This document shows, one piece after another, positions 35,099 to 43,435 of a DNA stretch of 64,000 nt (within the stretch, counting starts at the first letter, position 1; the number at the start of each line of letters is the position of its first letter). The stretch covers positions 403,053-467,052 of the forward strand of contig NZ_WKRD01000002.1 of NCBI RefSeq assembly GCF_009680455.1, written 5' to 3'. Under the pieces are notes generated by a model that was given only the letters and a program-made list of their open reading frames with translations, had not been told where the DNA came from and did no database searches. The translations under genes were made by a program, and so were the position numbers. This DNA comes from Lachnospira eligens (GTDB taxonomy: Bacteria > Bacillota > Clostridia > Lachnospirales > Lachnospiraceae).

Positions 35099-35656
35099 TT
35101 ACATTTTGTCTTTCTGCATTAAATCGTTAATTTCTTTACTTAATTCTTCGTCTCCCATACGTCCGGCCAGTGCCTGCTTAACAGCTTTCTCCTCTTCTTT
35201 ACCAAGTTCAATATAAGACTTTCCATTAACTATTTCCTTAATATAAGCAAAACAGCCATCATTGCTGTGCATTACATTTACAACGTATCCATTGTCTTTC
35301 TTATCAAGCATACATAGTGCAAAGCTTAACTTTCCACCCATTTCATGGAATGCATCATACTTATTAACACCAACCTTCTGGAATGTAAGCTGCATCTTTT
35401 CATATATGTCCTTAATAGCTTCTGTATTATCTTCACTTGTCTTCTGAAGATTGATAATGTCATCGGTATATTTTCTGACCATTTTCTCCATGCTCTTTCC
35501 ATCAGAGCCTTCCATCATCATCTCATACTTTTTCGTCATAGCACAAGCCTTGCATATTGCAACAATTGCAAGAACTATTGCTGCAATTGTTATTACAAGC
35601 AGACCTATAACTACATAAAGTGTGTCCACTTTAAATAATCCAAATACATCTAACAT
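35099..35656 (-). CDS. DUF4446 family membrane-anchored protein
   Basis: 185 residues. One N-terminal membrane segment (LYVVIGLLVITIAAIVLAIV) is followed by a short coiled-coil (GKSMEKMVRKYTDDIINLQK). A conserved domain follows containing VGVNKYDAFHEMGGKLSFAL and LDKKDNGYVVNVMHSNDGCF, then YIKEIVNGKS. These are the hallmark 'V..R.dAF...gg.lSFsla.LD...dG.vit.i..r....y.K.i..G.s' features of DUF4446. It lies between serS and parB, a common place in Clostridia near the origin. Function is unknown. Confidence 0.85.
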   Translation of the reverse strand: MLDVFGLFKVDTLYVVIGLLVITIAAIVLAIVAICKACAMTKKYEMMMEGSDGKSMEKMVRKYTDDIINLQKTSEDNTEAIKDIYEKMQLTFQKVGVNKYDAFHEMGGKLSFALCMLDKKDNGYVVNVMHSNDGCFAYIKEIVNGKSYIELGKEEEKAVKQALAGRMGDEELSKEINDLMQKDKM

Positions 35657-35733
35657 AATTTTTCCTTTCTGTATATTAGCTTATTAATATATTATTAAAT
35701 TAGTTATATAGTATACATTATATATAAACTTAA

Positions 35734-36663
35734 TTATTCATTAATTTTCTTTAACATATCATATATTCTTTCAAGCTCTGCCTGTGAATAATACTGAATT
35801 TCAATTTTACCCTTGTTATTATTCTTATTTTTGATAACTACTTGTGTACCCATGATTTTCTTCAATTTTTCTTCAAAATCTCTATATACAAAATCATTTT
35901 CTGGCTTTGTCTTTTCCACAGATTTATCTAACTTATCAATATTTTTAACAAGTTTTTCAACATCTCGCACATTGAGTTTTTCGTCAAATATCTTCTGTGC
36001 AACCATGTATTGTTTTTCTTTATCTTCAATACTAATAATTGCTCTTGCATGACCACTACTTAATTTTCCTTCGATTACCATTTCCTGAACTCTTTCATCA
36101 AGCTTTAATAATCTCAACGAATTTGTAATTGCGGTTCTTGATTTTGCCACCTTTTCTGCAACTTCATCCTGTTTTAATCTATAATCTTTAATAAGCTGCT
36201 GATATGCAAGTGCTTCTTCTATTGGATTAAGATCTTCTCTCTGTATATTCTCAATAAGAGCTATCTCCATAACCTCCTGTGATGAATAGTCCTTAATAAT
36301 AACCGGTACTTCTTTAACACCCGCAAGTCTTGCAGCTCTGAATCTTCTTTCACCAGCTATAATCTGATAATTTTTATCCATCTTTTTAACAAGAAGTGGC
36401 TGTAACACTCCATACTGTTTTATTGATTCTGAAAGTTCTATAAGTGCATCCTCATCAAATGCTTTTCTTGGCTGATTCTTGTTAGGCTCAATCTGAGAAA
36501 TCTTTAATTTAGTTTCTGCCGGAACCGGAACTTCTTTAACAACCTCTTTTACCACTTCCTTAACAACTACTTTCTGATCATTAGTATCTTCTTCCTGAAA
36601 CAGATTACCAATGCCTTTTCCCAATCCTCTTGATTTACTTGTTTTAGTGTTCTTTGTTGGCAT
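35734..36663 (-). CDS. parB: Chromosome partitioning protein ParB
   Basis: About 309 residues from MPTKNTKTSKSRGLGKGIGN; an in-frame ATG six codons earlier is possible, but GGAGG lies 11 bases upstream of the chosen one. The N-terminal domain has the CTPase signatures: QIEPNKNQPRKAFDEDALIE, and IIAGERRFRAARLAG (GERRFRA, CTP-binding box). The ENIQREDLNPIEEALAYQQL block follows. The central helix-turn-helix (KVAKSRTAITNSLRLLKLDE) recognises parS, and the C-terminal ~60 residues dimerise. ParB loads at parS and slides as a clamp to organise the origin. It lies 5 bp downstream of parA; three parS sites lie within 2.5 kb. Confidence 0.97.
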   Translation of the reverse strand: MPTKNTKTSKSRGLGKGIGNLFQEEDTNDQKVVVKEVVKEVVKEVPVPAETKLKISQIEPNKNQPRKAFDEDALIELSESIKQYGVLQPLLVKKMDKNYQIIAGERRFRAARLAGVKEVPVIIKDYSSQEVMEIALIENIQREDLNPIEEALAYQQLIKDYRLKQDEVAEKVAKSRTAITNSLRLLKLDERVQEMVIEGKLSSGHARAIISIEDKEKQYMVAQKIFDEKLNVRDVEKLVKNIDKLDKSVEKTKPENDFVYRDFEEKLKKIMGTQVVIKNKNNNKGKIEIQYYSQAELERIYDMLKKINE

Positions 36664-36686
36664 ACTATCACAATCCTCCATTATAT

Positions 36687-37451
36687 TTATTCTTCTCTTC
36701 CCATTACTTCTTCCGCTAATAACCTGTAACTTTCTGCACCGGTAGACTTTGGATCATATAGATTTATTGGTAGTCCGTGACTTGGTGCTTCTGCCAGACG
36801 AATATTTCTTGGTATAATTGTTTTGTAAATATTTTGTTTAAGATTATCCTTAACATTTTCGACTACTTGTAATGACAGATTTGTTCTTGAATCATACATT
36901 GTAAATACCACACCTTCAAGTTCAAGTTGTGGATTTAGTTTTTTCTTTACAAGATTAATCGTATGTATAAGCTGTGTTAATCCCTCTAATGCATAATATT
37001 CACATTGAATTGGAACCAGAACAGTATCAGCTGCCGTCATTGCATTAACAGTAAGCATACTTAATGAAGGAGGACAATCAAGTATAATATAATCATATCT
37101 GTCTCTTACTTCTAATATACTTTCTTTTAAAATATACTCTCTATTATCTACGTCAATTAAATCAATCTCTGCACCTGCAAGATTCACATTAGATGGAAGT
37201 ATATCAAGATTATCAATTATATTTTCTACTATTGCATCTTTAATATTACATTCTCCCAATAATACCTCATAAACTGTTTTTTCAATGTCTGTCTTAGATA
37301 ATCCAAAACCACTTGTCGTATTTCCCTGCGGATCAATATCTATTATAAGAATCTTCTGTCCAGCTTCTGCAAGACATGCTGCCAAATTTATAGCTGTTGT
37401 TGTTTTACCAACTCCACCTTTCTGATTTGCTATTGCAATTATTCTTCCCAC
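36687..37451 (-). CDS. parA: Chromosome partitioning ATPase ParA (Soj)
   Basis: 254 residues of the deviant Walker ATPase family. MGRIIAIANQKGGVGKTTTA carries the deviant Walker A with the signature Lys. ILIIDIDPQGNTTSGFGL (A') and YDYIILDCPPSLSMLTVNAM (Walker B) follow. It binds DNA non-specifically when ATP-bound and moves ParB-parS complexes. It is short, like Soj, without a plasmid-type HTH. It is followed by parB and preceded by two parS sites. Confidence 0.97.
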   Translation of the reverse strand: MGRIIAIANQKGGVGKTTTAINLAACLAEAGQKILIIDIDPQGNTTSGFGLSKTDIEKTVYEVLLGECNIKDAIVENIIDNLDILPSNVNLAGAEIDLIDVDNREYILKESILEVRDRYDYIILDCPPSLSMLTVNAMTAADTVLVPIQCEYYALEGLTQLIHTINLVKKKLNPQLELEGVVFTMYDSRTNLSLQVVENVKDNLKQNIYKTIIPRNIRLAEAPSHGLPINLYDPKSTGAESYRLLAEEVMGREE

Positions 37452-37477
37452 ATTACCCTCTTATTCCATATGTTCTA

Positions 37478-37493
37478 TGTTTCACGTGAAACA
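37478..37493. promoter_or_regulatory. parS site 1
   Basis: TGTTTCACGTGAAACA, exact match to the 16-bp bacterial parS consensus, 27 bp upstream of parA. Confidence 0.95.
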
Positions 37494-37587
37494 TAATCTC
37501 ATATCATTTTATTTAATAAATAACTTTTTTATCATTTTTATTATAGCACACATTGTTACAATATGTTATAACAAATTGTATTTTTTA

Positions 37588-37603
37588 TGTTTCACGTGAA
37601 ACA
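37588..37603. promoter_or_regulatory. parS site 2
   Basis: TGTTTCACGTGAAACA, exact consensus, 94 bp from parS 1, adjacent to the response-regulator terminator. Confidence 0.95.
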
Positions 37604-37648
37604 TAAAAAAATGATATATATATTTCTATTTTGAAATATATATATCAT
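37604..37648 (-). terminator. Terminator of the response-regulator/kinase operon
   Basis: ATGATATATATATTTC (37611-37626) pairs with GAAATATATATATCAT (37633-37648); on the minus strand it runs into TTTTTT. The U tract abuts parS site 2. Confidence 0.7.
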
Positions 37649-37692
37649 CTCATATTTTTGTTCAATCATAATAAGTAATATTAATTGTTAAA

Positions 37693-38337
37693 CTATTTTA
37701 TACTAATTATATTATTTTTTATTGCAAACACTGCAGCCTGTGTTCTATCAGAAACACCTATTTTCTTAAATATGTTAGATACATGATTTTTTACTGTTCT
37801 TTCACTTATATTAAGTGTCAATGCGATTTCTTTATTAAATGCACCAGATGCAATCATTTTCAACACTTCCATCTCTCGTCTTGTAAGATCTGATACTTTT
37901 TCTTTTAATACATCTCTTTCTGCAAGACTAGAATTAAGTAATGGCATAAGAGAAGGTTCAATATATGTTTCACCAGAATAAACAGAAAATATAGCTTTCT
38001 TTAATGTATCAAAATCAGAATCTTTTAATATAAATCCGTCACATCCAATTTCTAATGCTTTAACCAGATATTCAATTTCATTATGTATTGTAAGTACAAT
38101 AACCTTGCATAACATTTTTTGTTGTTTCATTATATTAAGAACCTGAATTCCATCCATATTAGGCATATTAATATCCAATAAAACAATATCAGGTTTTGTC
38201 TTATTAGTAAGATTGAGACATTCATACCCATCTCCTGCTTCTGCCACAACATTTATCTCTGAATCAGTTTCTAAAAGTTGTTTTAAACCTTCTCTTACCA
38301 TTCTATGGTCATCAGCTAATAATATATTAACCGCCAT
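37693..38337 (-). CDS. NarL/FixJ-type response regulator
   Basis: 214 residues. Receiver domain: NILLADDHRMVREGLKQLLE, phospho-acceptor Asp in PDIVLLDINMPNMDGIQVLN, switch Thr in VIVLTIHNE, Lys in GFILKDSD. C-terminal LuxR-type HTH: LTRREMEVLKMIASGAFNKE, then ISERTVKNHVSNIFKKIGVS. It is the partner of the DegS/NarX-like kinase 15 bp upstream. DegU-type regulators often control motility, exoenzymes or competence; the actual target genes are not visible. Confidence 0.92.
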   Translation of the reverse strand: MAVNILLADDHRMVREGLKQLLETDSEINVVAEAGDGYECLNLTNKTKPDIVLLDINMPNMDGIQVLNIMKQQKMLCKVIVLTIHNEIEYLVKALEIGCDGFILKDSDFDTLKKAIFSVYSGETYIEPSLMPLLNSSLAERDVLKEKVSDLTRREMEVLKMIASGAFNKEIALTLNISERTVKNHVSNIFKKIGVSDRTQAAVFAIKNNIISIK

Positions 38338-38352
38338 AATTACACCCCTCTC

Positions 38353-39360
38353 TTACCAAACTGGTATTTCTATAAAAAAATCAGAACCATTATCATATAT
38401 ATATTTAATATTTCCATTTAATAATGCAACTCGTTCTTTTAACATTGTTAATCCAAATCCAGAATTTTTATTTCTATCATAAACAGTATTATAATAATCA
38501 AATCCTTTTCCATTATCCTTAAATTCAATAATAACATTGTTATCTTTAAGAGTAACGTTAATTATAATTTCTGTCCCGTTAGAATATTTAATTGCATTAC
38601 TATTTAATTCATTTATAATTCGAAGTATTGATATAATAAGATTTGAATCGATACTTAATTCATCATCAAAATTAATTGATGAATAATATGTAATTACATT
38701 ACTTTCTCTATTAAATTTATCAATCATATTCATAATAGCATTCTTAAATCCAAGATCATCAACACTCATTGGTCTTAATTCATATATTATATTTCTCAAT
38801 TCATTAATTGATTCTTTTATCAATACAACTGAATTGTTAATTTCGAGTTTTGATCTTGTAATATCAGTATTAATAATTTGAGATATAAATTCCTGTTTAT
38901 GTATTAACGCTGTAAGATTCTGCACAACACTGTCATGAATATCTCTTGATATACGTTTTCGGTCAAGTTCAATAAAATCAATTAGTTTGACATTATCATG
39001 TATAGAATCACTCATTGTTTCACGTGAAACATTGGAATCATCATCTCTTAAAATATTAATAAGTTCTTCAATTTTAGTTTCAACATCTTTTTTCTGATTA
39101 TTCAAAAAATTAATTTTATTATTCAATTCATATTTTGAATCCTGTAATGTTTGTAACCTAATATTATCAGTTTGTTTTAATGAAATCAATGAATGAAATA
39201 TATCTTCTGACCAGTCTTTTTCTTTATTTAACTTAATAAGATTCTTATCAACAGTTTTTAGCTCAATCTCTGTTGAATGAATTTCATTAGTAATATCATA
39301 TAATTTTTTCTTATAACAATTTAATTCATTTTCAACATACTGTTTACATAAATTTGACAT
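38353..39360 (-). CDS. Cytosolic sensor histidine kinase, DegS/NarX-like (HisKA_3)
   Basis: About 335 residues from MSNLCKQYVENELNCYKKKL; GGAG lies 11 bases before this ATG, the upstream in-frame start lacks one. There are no membrane segments. A long coiled-coil (about 5-110) precedes the HisKA_3 dimerisation helix with the H-box DRKRISRDIHDSVVQNLTAL (His acceptor) and an HATPase_c domain (NELNSNAIKYSNG, DNGKGFDYY, GFGLTMLKERVALLNG). This arrangement is that of DegS. parS site 3 lies inside the coding sequence and encodes NVSRETM. Partner: the response regulator downstream. Confidence 0.88.
   Translation of the reverse strand: MSNLCKQYVENELNCYKKKLYDITNEIHSTEIELKTVDKNLIKLNKEKDWSEDIFHSLISLKQTDNIRLQTLQDSKYELNNKINFLNNQKKDVETKIEELINILRDDDSNVSRETMSDSIHDNVKLIDFIELDRKRISRDIHDSVVQNLTALIHKQEFISQIINTDITRSKLEINNSVVLIKESINELRNIIYELRPMSVDDLGFKNAIMNMIDKFNRESNVITYYSSINFDDELSIDSNLIISILRIINELNSNAIKYSNGTEIIINVTLKDNNVIIEFKDNGKGFDYYNTVYDRNKNSGFGLTMLKERVALLNGNIKYIYDNGSDFFIEIPVW
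39016..39031. promoter_or_regulatory. parS site 3, inside the kinase gene
   Basis: TGTTTCACGTGAAACA, exact consensus, within codons specifying VSRET. Confidence 0.95.
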
Positions 39361-39695
39361 TATATTACTAACTCCATTCTCAGTTTGTATATTATTAATC
39401 AACATTAAATATTATATAAATACTTTATTTATTACCCTTAAAATAATAATTCATAATAAGATATTTCAGAAACTTTTAAGATGATAATACTCTATTAATT
39501 ACAATAAATAAAGTACTTTTTTACGATAAAGTACTAATTTATATAAAAACATCTTAAAAAGTTCTAATAATTTGTATTTCAGATGATACATTAACATAAA
39601 TTAATGATTGCCACACACAAAATAATGGAATATAATAATTTTATCTAAAAGTGCGTTAGAACATTTTCTTTCGGAAATTTCAGGAGGCATCTATT
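39361..39695. other. Divergent intergenic region with interleaved inverted repeats
   Basis: About 335 bp, very AT-rich. A perfect 13-bp inverted repeat (39421-39433 with 39503-39515, TACTTTATTTATT) is interlocked with another (39471-39483 with 39550-39563). AAAGTACT occurs twice near 39511 and 39528. The last part has TTGCCA-N17-TATAAT (39608-39636), a good promoter for the hydrolase-like gene. Confidence 0.55.
39608..39636 (+). promoter_or_regulatory. Promoter of the α/β-hydrolase-like gene
   Basis: TTGCCA (39608-39613), 17-bp spacer, TATAAT (39631-39636), about 60 bp before the ATG. Confidence 0.7.
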
Positions 39696-40637
39696 ATGAA
39701 TAAATGGCAAAAAATAGGACTGGCAGTAGGTATGGGAACTGCTGTTATTACTACTACACACCTGATTAACAGCATAATATTCAAATTATCTACCGCTAAT
39801 AATTATACAGGTAAAAGAATAAGAAGCAATTATCAGTGGAAGTTCGGCAATATTGCATATATAACTGCCGGCTCAGGTTCTCCACTTTTACTTATACACG
39901 ATCTTAATTCTTACAGTTCAAGCTACGAATGGGAACAGACTATAAACAGTTTTGCTAAGAATCACAAGGTTTACGCTATTGATTTATTGGGATGTGGTCA
40001 TTCTGATAAACCTAATCTTACTTATACAACATTTATGTATACACAGCTTATCAATGATTTCGTGCTCAATGTTATTCGTTCCAAAACTGATGTTGTTGCT
40101 ACAGCAGGCTCAACACCAATTGTGATAATGGCTGCATTTAATAATCATGCACTGTTTAATAAGATTATTCTTGTTTCTCCTTTATCAGTTGAAGATGCTC
40201 TTAAAGGGCCTGATAACTTAAGTGGAATAAGAAGACACATTTTAAATGTGCCTGTTATTGGAACTTCTGTATACAACATTCTGTTTAACAGACCATCTCT
40301 TAGAAAGCTACTTTCAAAAAATTTTATAGATGGAAGAATTCCGGCTGATTATATCAATGCATGCCATGAGAATGCACATCTTGGTGATGCTTCAGCCAAA
40401 TATCTGTTTATCAGCACTGAATGTAACTTTACTACTGTTACTATCTCAAAAGCACTTTCTGATCTTGATAACTGTATATACATGATTAACGGTATGCACA
40501 ATAATAATGACGTTATTGATGAATATATCCATATCAATCCAGCAATTGAAAATGTTATGATTCAGGATGCCAAGAAGCTTCCACAGGTTGAACAGCCGGC
40601 TGAATTCGTAAGACAGGCTGAGATTTTTCTTAATTAG
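39696..40637 (+). CDS. α/β-hydrolase-fold protein, probably with degenerate active site
   Basis: 313 residues. The N-terminus MNKWQKIGLAVGMGTAVITT is a short hydrophobic anchor or signal. The fold is recognised by GSGSPLLLIHDLNS (oxyanion region), HKVYAIDLLGCGHSDKPN, and the end LPQVEQPAEFVRQAEIFLN. The nucleophile elbow is ATAGSTPIV, not G-x-S-x-G. At the position normally GH(LxP), before the Glu-x-Pro pair, there is AKKLPQVEQP, so the catalytic His appears replaced by Lys. The Asp loop is also altered (GMHNNNDVIDEY). It may be a pseudo-enzyme with a scaffold or binding role. RBS GGAGG before the ATG. It is the only plus-strand gene in the block left of the origin. Confidence 0.75.
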   Translation: MNKWQKIGLAVGMGTAVITTTHLINSIIFKLSTANNYTGKRIRSNYQWKFGNIAYITAGSGSPLLLIHDLNSYSSSYEWEQTINSFAKNHKVYAIDLLGCGHSDKPNLTYTTFMYTQLINDFVLNVIRSKTDVVATAGSTPIVIMAAFNNHALFNKIILVSPLSVEDALKGPDNLSGIRRHILNVPVIGTSVYNILFNRPSLRKLLSKNFIDGRIPADYINACHENAHLGDASAKYLFISTECNFTTVTISKALSDLDNCIYMINGMHNNNDVIDEYIHINPAIENVMIQDAKKLPQVEQPAEFVRQAEIFLN

Positions 40638-40693
40638 TTATCCATCATGAGGTATTTTTATGATATCCTGATAATCAACAGTTAACCAAAAAT

Positions 40694-40760
40694 AAACCCA
40701 TATTATCCACAATATGATGATTTACTAATCATTTTATGTGAATAATATGGGTTTTCTTTA
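40694..40760. terminator. Terminator hairpin between the hydrolase-like gene and rsmG, carrying a DnaA box
   Basis: AAACCCATATTAT (40694-40706) pairs with 40742-40754; the left arm continues into a TTATCCACA box at 40703-40711. The plus strand ends TTTTCTTTAT. It also fits as a terminator for rsmG in the opposite direction. Confidence 0.65.
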
Positions 40761-40784
40761 TACTATATTGTGTATACATACTGC

Positions 40785-41507
40785 TTACGCAACTGGTTCT
40801 TTAGAAGGAAGTCCCGCTTTTCTTGGAAACTTTCCAGATGTAGGCTTAATCTTCTTGATATATACTAAAGAACGGTCAATATCAGTACCAGGAAGCTGGA
40901 ATTTCTTCACTTCTTCTATCGTTCCGCCAAGAACACTGACTGCTTTCTTAGCATTTACTAATTCTTCATCAATATCTCCTGACTTATATGCCACAAAATA
41001 TCCACCAACCTTTACGAATGGAATGTTATATTCCACAAGAGTTGCTAAGTTAGCAACAGCACGAGAAACACTTACATCAAAATGTTCTCTTAAGTCATTA
41101 TTTCTTCCACCATCCTCTGCTCTTGAATGAACTGTTTCTATTCCTGTAAGTCCAAGTTCTTCTATTACCTGATTAAGAAACTTTACTCTTTTATTAAGTG
41201 AATCAAGCAGAACTACATTAATCTGTGGATATGCTATTTTTAACGGAAGCCCCGGAAAACCAGCACCTGTTCCAACATCAATAAGAGAAATCTCTTTCTT
41301 TTTATGTCCGATTTTTTCAATATCTAACACGAGACTGTCAACATAATGCTTTAAAAGAACTTCTTCGTAATCTGTAATTCCAGTAAGATTCATAAAGCTA
41401 TTCCATTCAACCAGCAGCTTATAATACATATCAAACTGCTCGTACTGTCTGTCTGTAAGCTCAACACCTATAGAATTCAGATTATTCTTAAATGTTTCAT
41501 TTATCAT
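40785..41507 (-). CDS. rsmG: 16S rRNA (guanine527-N7) methyltransferase
   Basis: 240 residues, full length. The signature LIDVGTGAGFPGLPLKIAYP (SAM glycine loop) and LLDSLNKRVKFLNQVIEELG are those of RsmG (GidB). The N-terminal helix block reads WNSFMNLTGITDYEEVLLKH YVDSL. It makes m7G527 in the 530 loop of 16S rRNA; mutation gives low-level streptomycin resistance in other bacteria. It lies 20 bp downstream of mnmG in the conserved mnmE-mnmG-rsmG order next to the origin. Confidence 0.96.
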   Translation of the reverse strand: MINETFKNNLNSIGVELTDRQYEQFDMYYKLLVEWNSFMNLTGITDYEEVLLKHYVDSLVLDIEKIGHKKKEISLIDVGTGAGFPGLPLKIAYPQINVVLLDSLNKRVKFLNQVIEELGLTGIETVHSRAEDGGRNNDLREHFDVSVSRAVANLATLVEYNIPFVKVGGYFVAYKSGDIDEELVNAKKAVSVLGGTIEEVKKFQLPGTDIDRSLVYIKKIKPTSGKFPRKAGLPSKEPVA

Positions 41508-41527
41508 ACATTTCTCCTTATCAATGA

Positions 41528-43411
41528 TTAATGCTTTCTTCTAAGAGACTCCAGGTAAACAAGAAGCACTGATATATCAGCAGGCGAAACACCTGATATT
41601 CTTGAAGCCTGTCCAATTGAACGAGGTCTGAATTTATCAAGCTTCTGCATAGCCTCTTTTCTTAATCCGCTTATTTCTAAGTAATCAAGGCTGTCTGGTA
41701 TAAGCTTATTTTCAAGCTTTTTAAAATGTTCAACCTGTCTTAACTGTCTGTCTATATATCCCTCGTATTTCAGATTAATATTAACCTGCTCACATACATC
41801 ATAAGGCAACTCTGGTCTGTGCTTATCAATTGGAGCAAGAACATCATATGAAAGCTCCGGTCTTCTTATAAGTTCTGCAAGTGTAGCACCTGTTGTAAGC
41901 TCTGTACTTCCGTTATCTGTAAGTACCTTCTGTACTTCACTTCCAGTTCCTATATTAACTGACTTAACACGCTCAATTTCTTCATCAATAAGCTGAATCT
42001 TGCGGGTAAGGCGGTTCATTCTTTCTTCGCTTATAAGTCCGACTCTGTAACCATATTTAGTAAGTCTTATATCTGCATTATCCTGTCTTAATATAAGTCT
42101 GTACTCTGCACGGCTTGTCATCATTCTGTAAGGCTCTGCTGTTTCCTTAGTTACAAGGTCATCTATAAGAACTCCTATATAACTTTCTGAACGGTCAAGT
42201 ATAAGTGGTTCTTCCTTCTTAACGAAAAGTGCCGCATTGATACCCGCGACAATTCCCTGTGCAGCAGCTTCCTCATATCCTGAGCTTCCATTAAACTGTC
42301 CACCAGCAAATAATCCTTCAATCTTCTTGAATTCAAGAGAAGACTTTAACTGAACAGCGTTAATGCAGTCATACTCAATAGCATAAGCATTTCTTACGAT
42401 TCGGACATTCTCAAGACCAGGAACTGTTCTATACATTGCATACTGCACATCCTCAGGCATTGAACTGCTCATTCCACCAAGATACATTTCATTAGTATAC
42501 AAGCCCTCTGGCTCAATGAATACCTGATGTCTGTCTTTGTCTGCAAATCTTACAACCTTATCCTCAATTGATGGACAGTATCTTGGGCCTGTTCCGTGGA
42601 TATCTCCTGAATAAAGAGGTGAACGATCAAGATTATCCATAATAATCTTGTGTGTCTCTTCATTAGTATATGTAAGCCAGCAGCTTACCTGATCTTTCTG
42701 TATGCTCTCAGGGTCTGTTTCAAATGAAAATGGCACAACTCTCTTATCACCGAACTGCTCTGTCATCTTAGAAAAATCCACTGACCTTTTATCAACTCTG
42801 GCAGGTGTACCTGTCTTGAATCTTCTCACTTCAATTCCATTATCAATAAGTGACTGTGTAAGATGATTGGCAGCCTGTAATCCGTTAGGACCTGTATGAT
42901 AACTTACATCACCATATATACATCTTGCCTTAAGATATACTCCTGTACATAAAACAACTGCCTTAGCTATGTATTCTGCACCCGAAACAGTCTTTACACC
43001 ACCAATTTTTCCATCATTAACAATAATCTCTGAAACCTCTGCCTGTCTTATATGCAGATGCTCAGTATTCTCAAGCACATTTCTCATTCTTCTGCTGTAA
43101 TCGGACTTGTCAGCCTGTGCACGGAGTGAATGAACCGCAGGGCCTTTTGATGCATTTAACATCTTTGACTGTATAAATGTAGCATCTATATTCTTTCCCA
43201 TCTCGCCACCAAGAGCATCTATTTCTCTTACAAGATGTCCCTTAGAACTTCCTCCTATATTAGGATTACAAGGCATCATTGCTATACTTTCAACGCTTAC
43301 TGTAAATATAATTGTTTCAAGTCCCATTCTTGAAGCAGCAAGGGCAGCCTCACAACCTGCGTGACCAGCACCTACTACAACTACATCATATTCTTCTCTA
43401 ATATTAGGCAT
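41528..43411 (-). CDS. mnmG: tRNA uridine-5-carboxymethylaminomethyl modification enzyme MnmG
   Basis: 627 residues from [20 protein letters not shown] (ATG at 43411, GGAG 7 bases upstream; the start six codons before has no site). The FAD Rossmann motif is [38 protein letters not shown] and [18 protein letters not shown] are conserved; the C-terminal helical domain binds MnmE. With MnmE it installs the cmnm5 group on U34 of several tRNAs. It lies 25 bp after mnmE. Confidence 0.97.
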   Translation of the reverse strand: MPNIREEYDVVVVGAGHAGCEAALAASRMGLETIIFTVSVESIAMMPCNPNIGGSSKGHLVREIDALGGEMGKNIDATFIQSKMLNASKGPAVHSLRAQADKSDYSRRMRNVLENTEHLHIRQAEVSEIIVNDGKIGGVKTVSGAEYIAKAVVLCTGVYLKARCIYGDVSYHTGPNGLQAANHLTQSLIDNGIEVRRFKTGTPARVDKRSVDFSKMTEQFGDKRVVPFSFETDPESIQKDQVSCWLTYTNEETHKIIMDNLDRSPLYSGDIHGTGPRYCPSIEDKVVRFADKDRHQVFIEPEGLYTNEMYLGGMSSSMPEDVQYAMYRTVPGLENVRIVRNAYAIEYDCINAVQLKSSLEFKKIEGLFAGGQFNGSSGYEEAAAQGIVAGINAALFVKKEEPLILDRSESYIGVLIDDLVTKETAEPYRMMTSRAEYRLILRQDNADIRLTKYGYRVGLISEERMNRLTRKIQLIDEEIERVKSVNIGTGSEVQKVLTDNGSTELTTGATLAELIRRPELSYDVLAPIDKHRPELPYDVCEQVNINLKYEGYIDRQLRQVEHFKKLENKLIPDSLDYLEISGLRKEAMQKLDKFRPRSIGQASRISGVSPADISVLLVYLESLRRKH

Positions 43412-43435
43412 ATTACTTCTCCTTATCAACCTGCA

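Noticed and set aside
35922..35930. TTTTCCACA inside parB as a functional DnaA box
   Set aside because: Isolated single box in coding DNA in an AT-rich genome; no neighbours.
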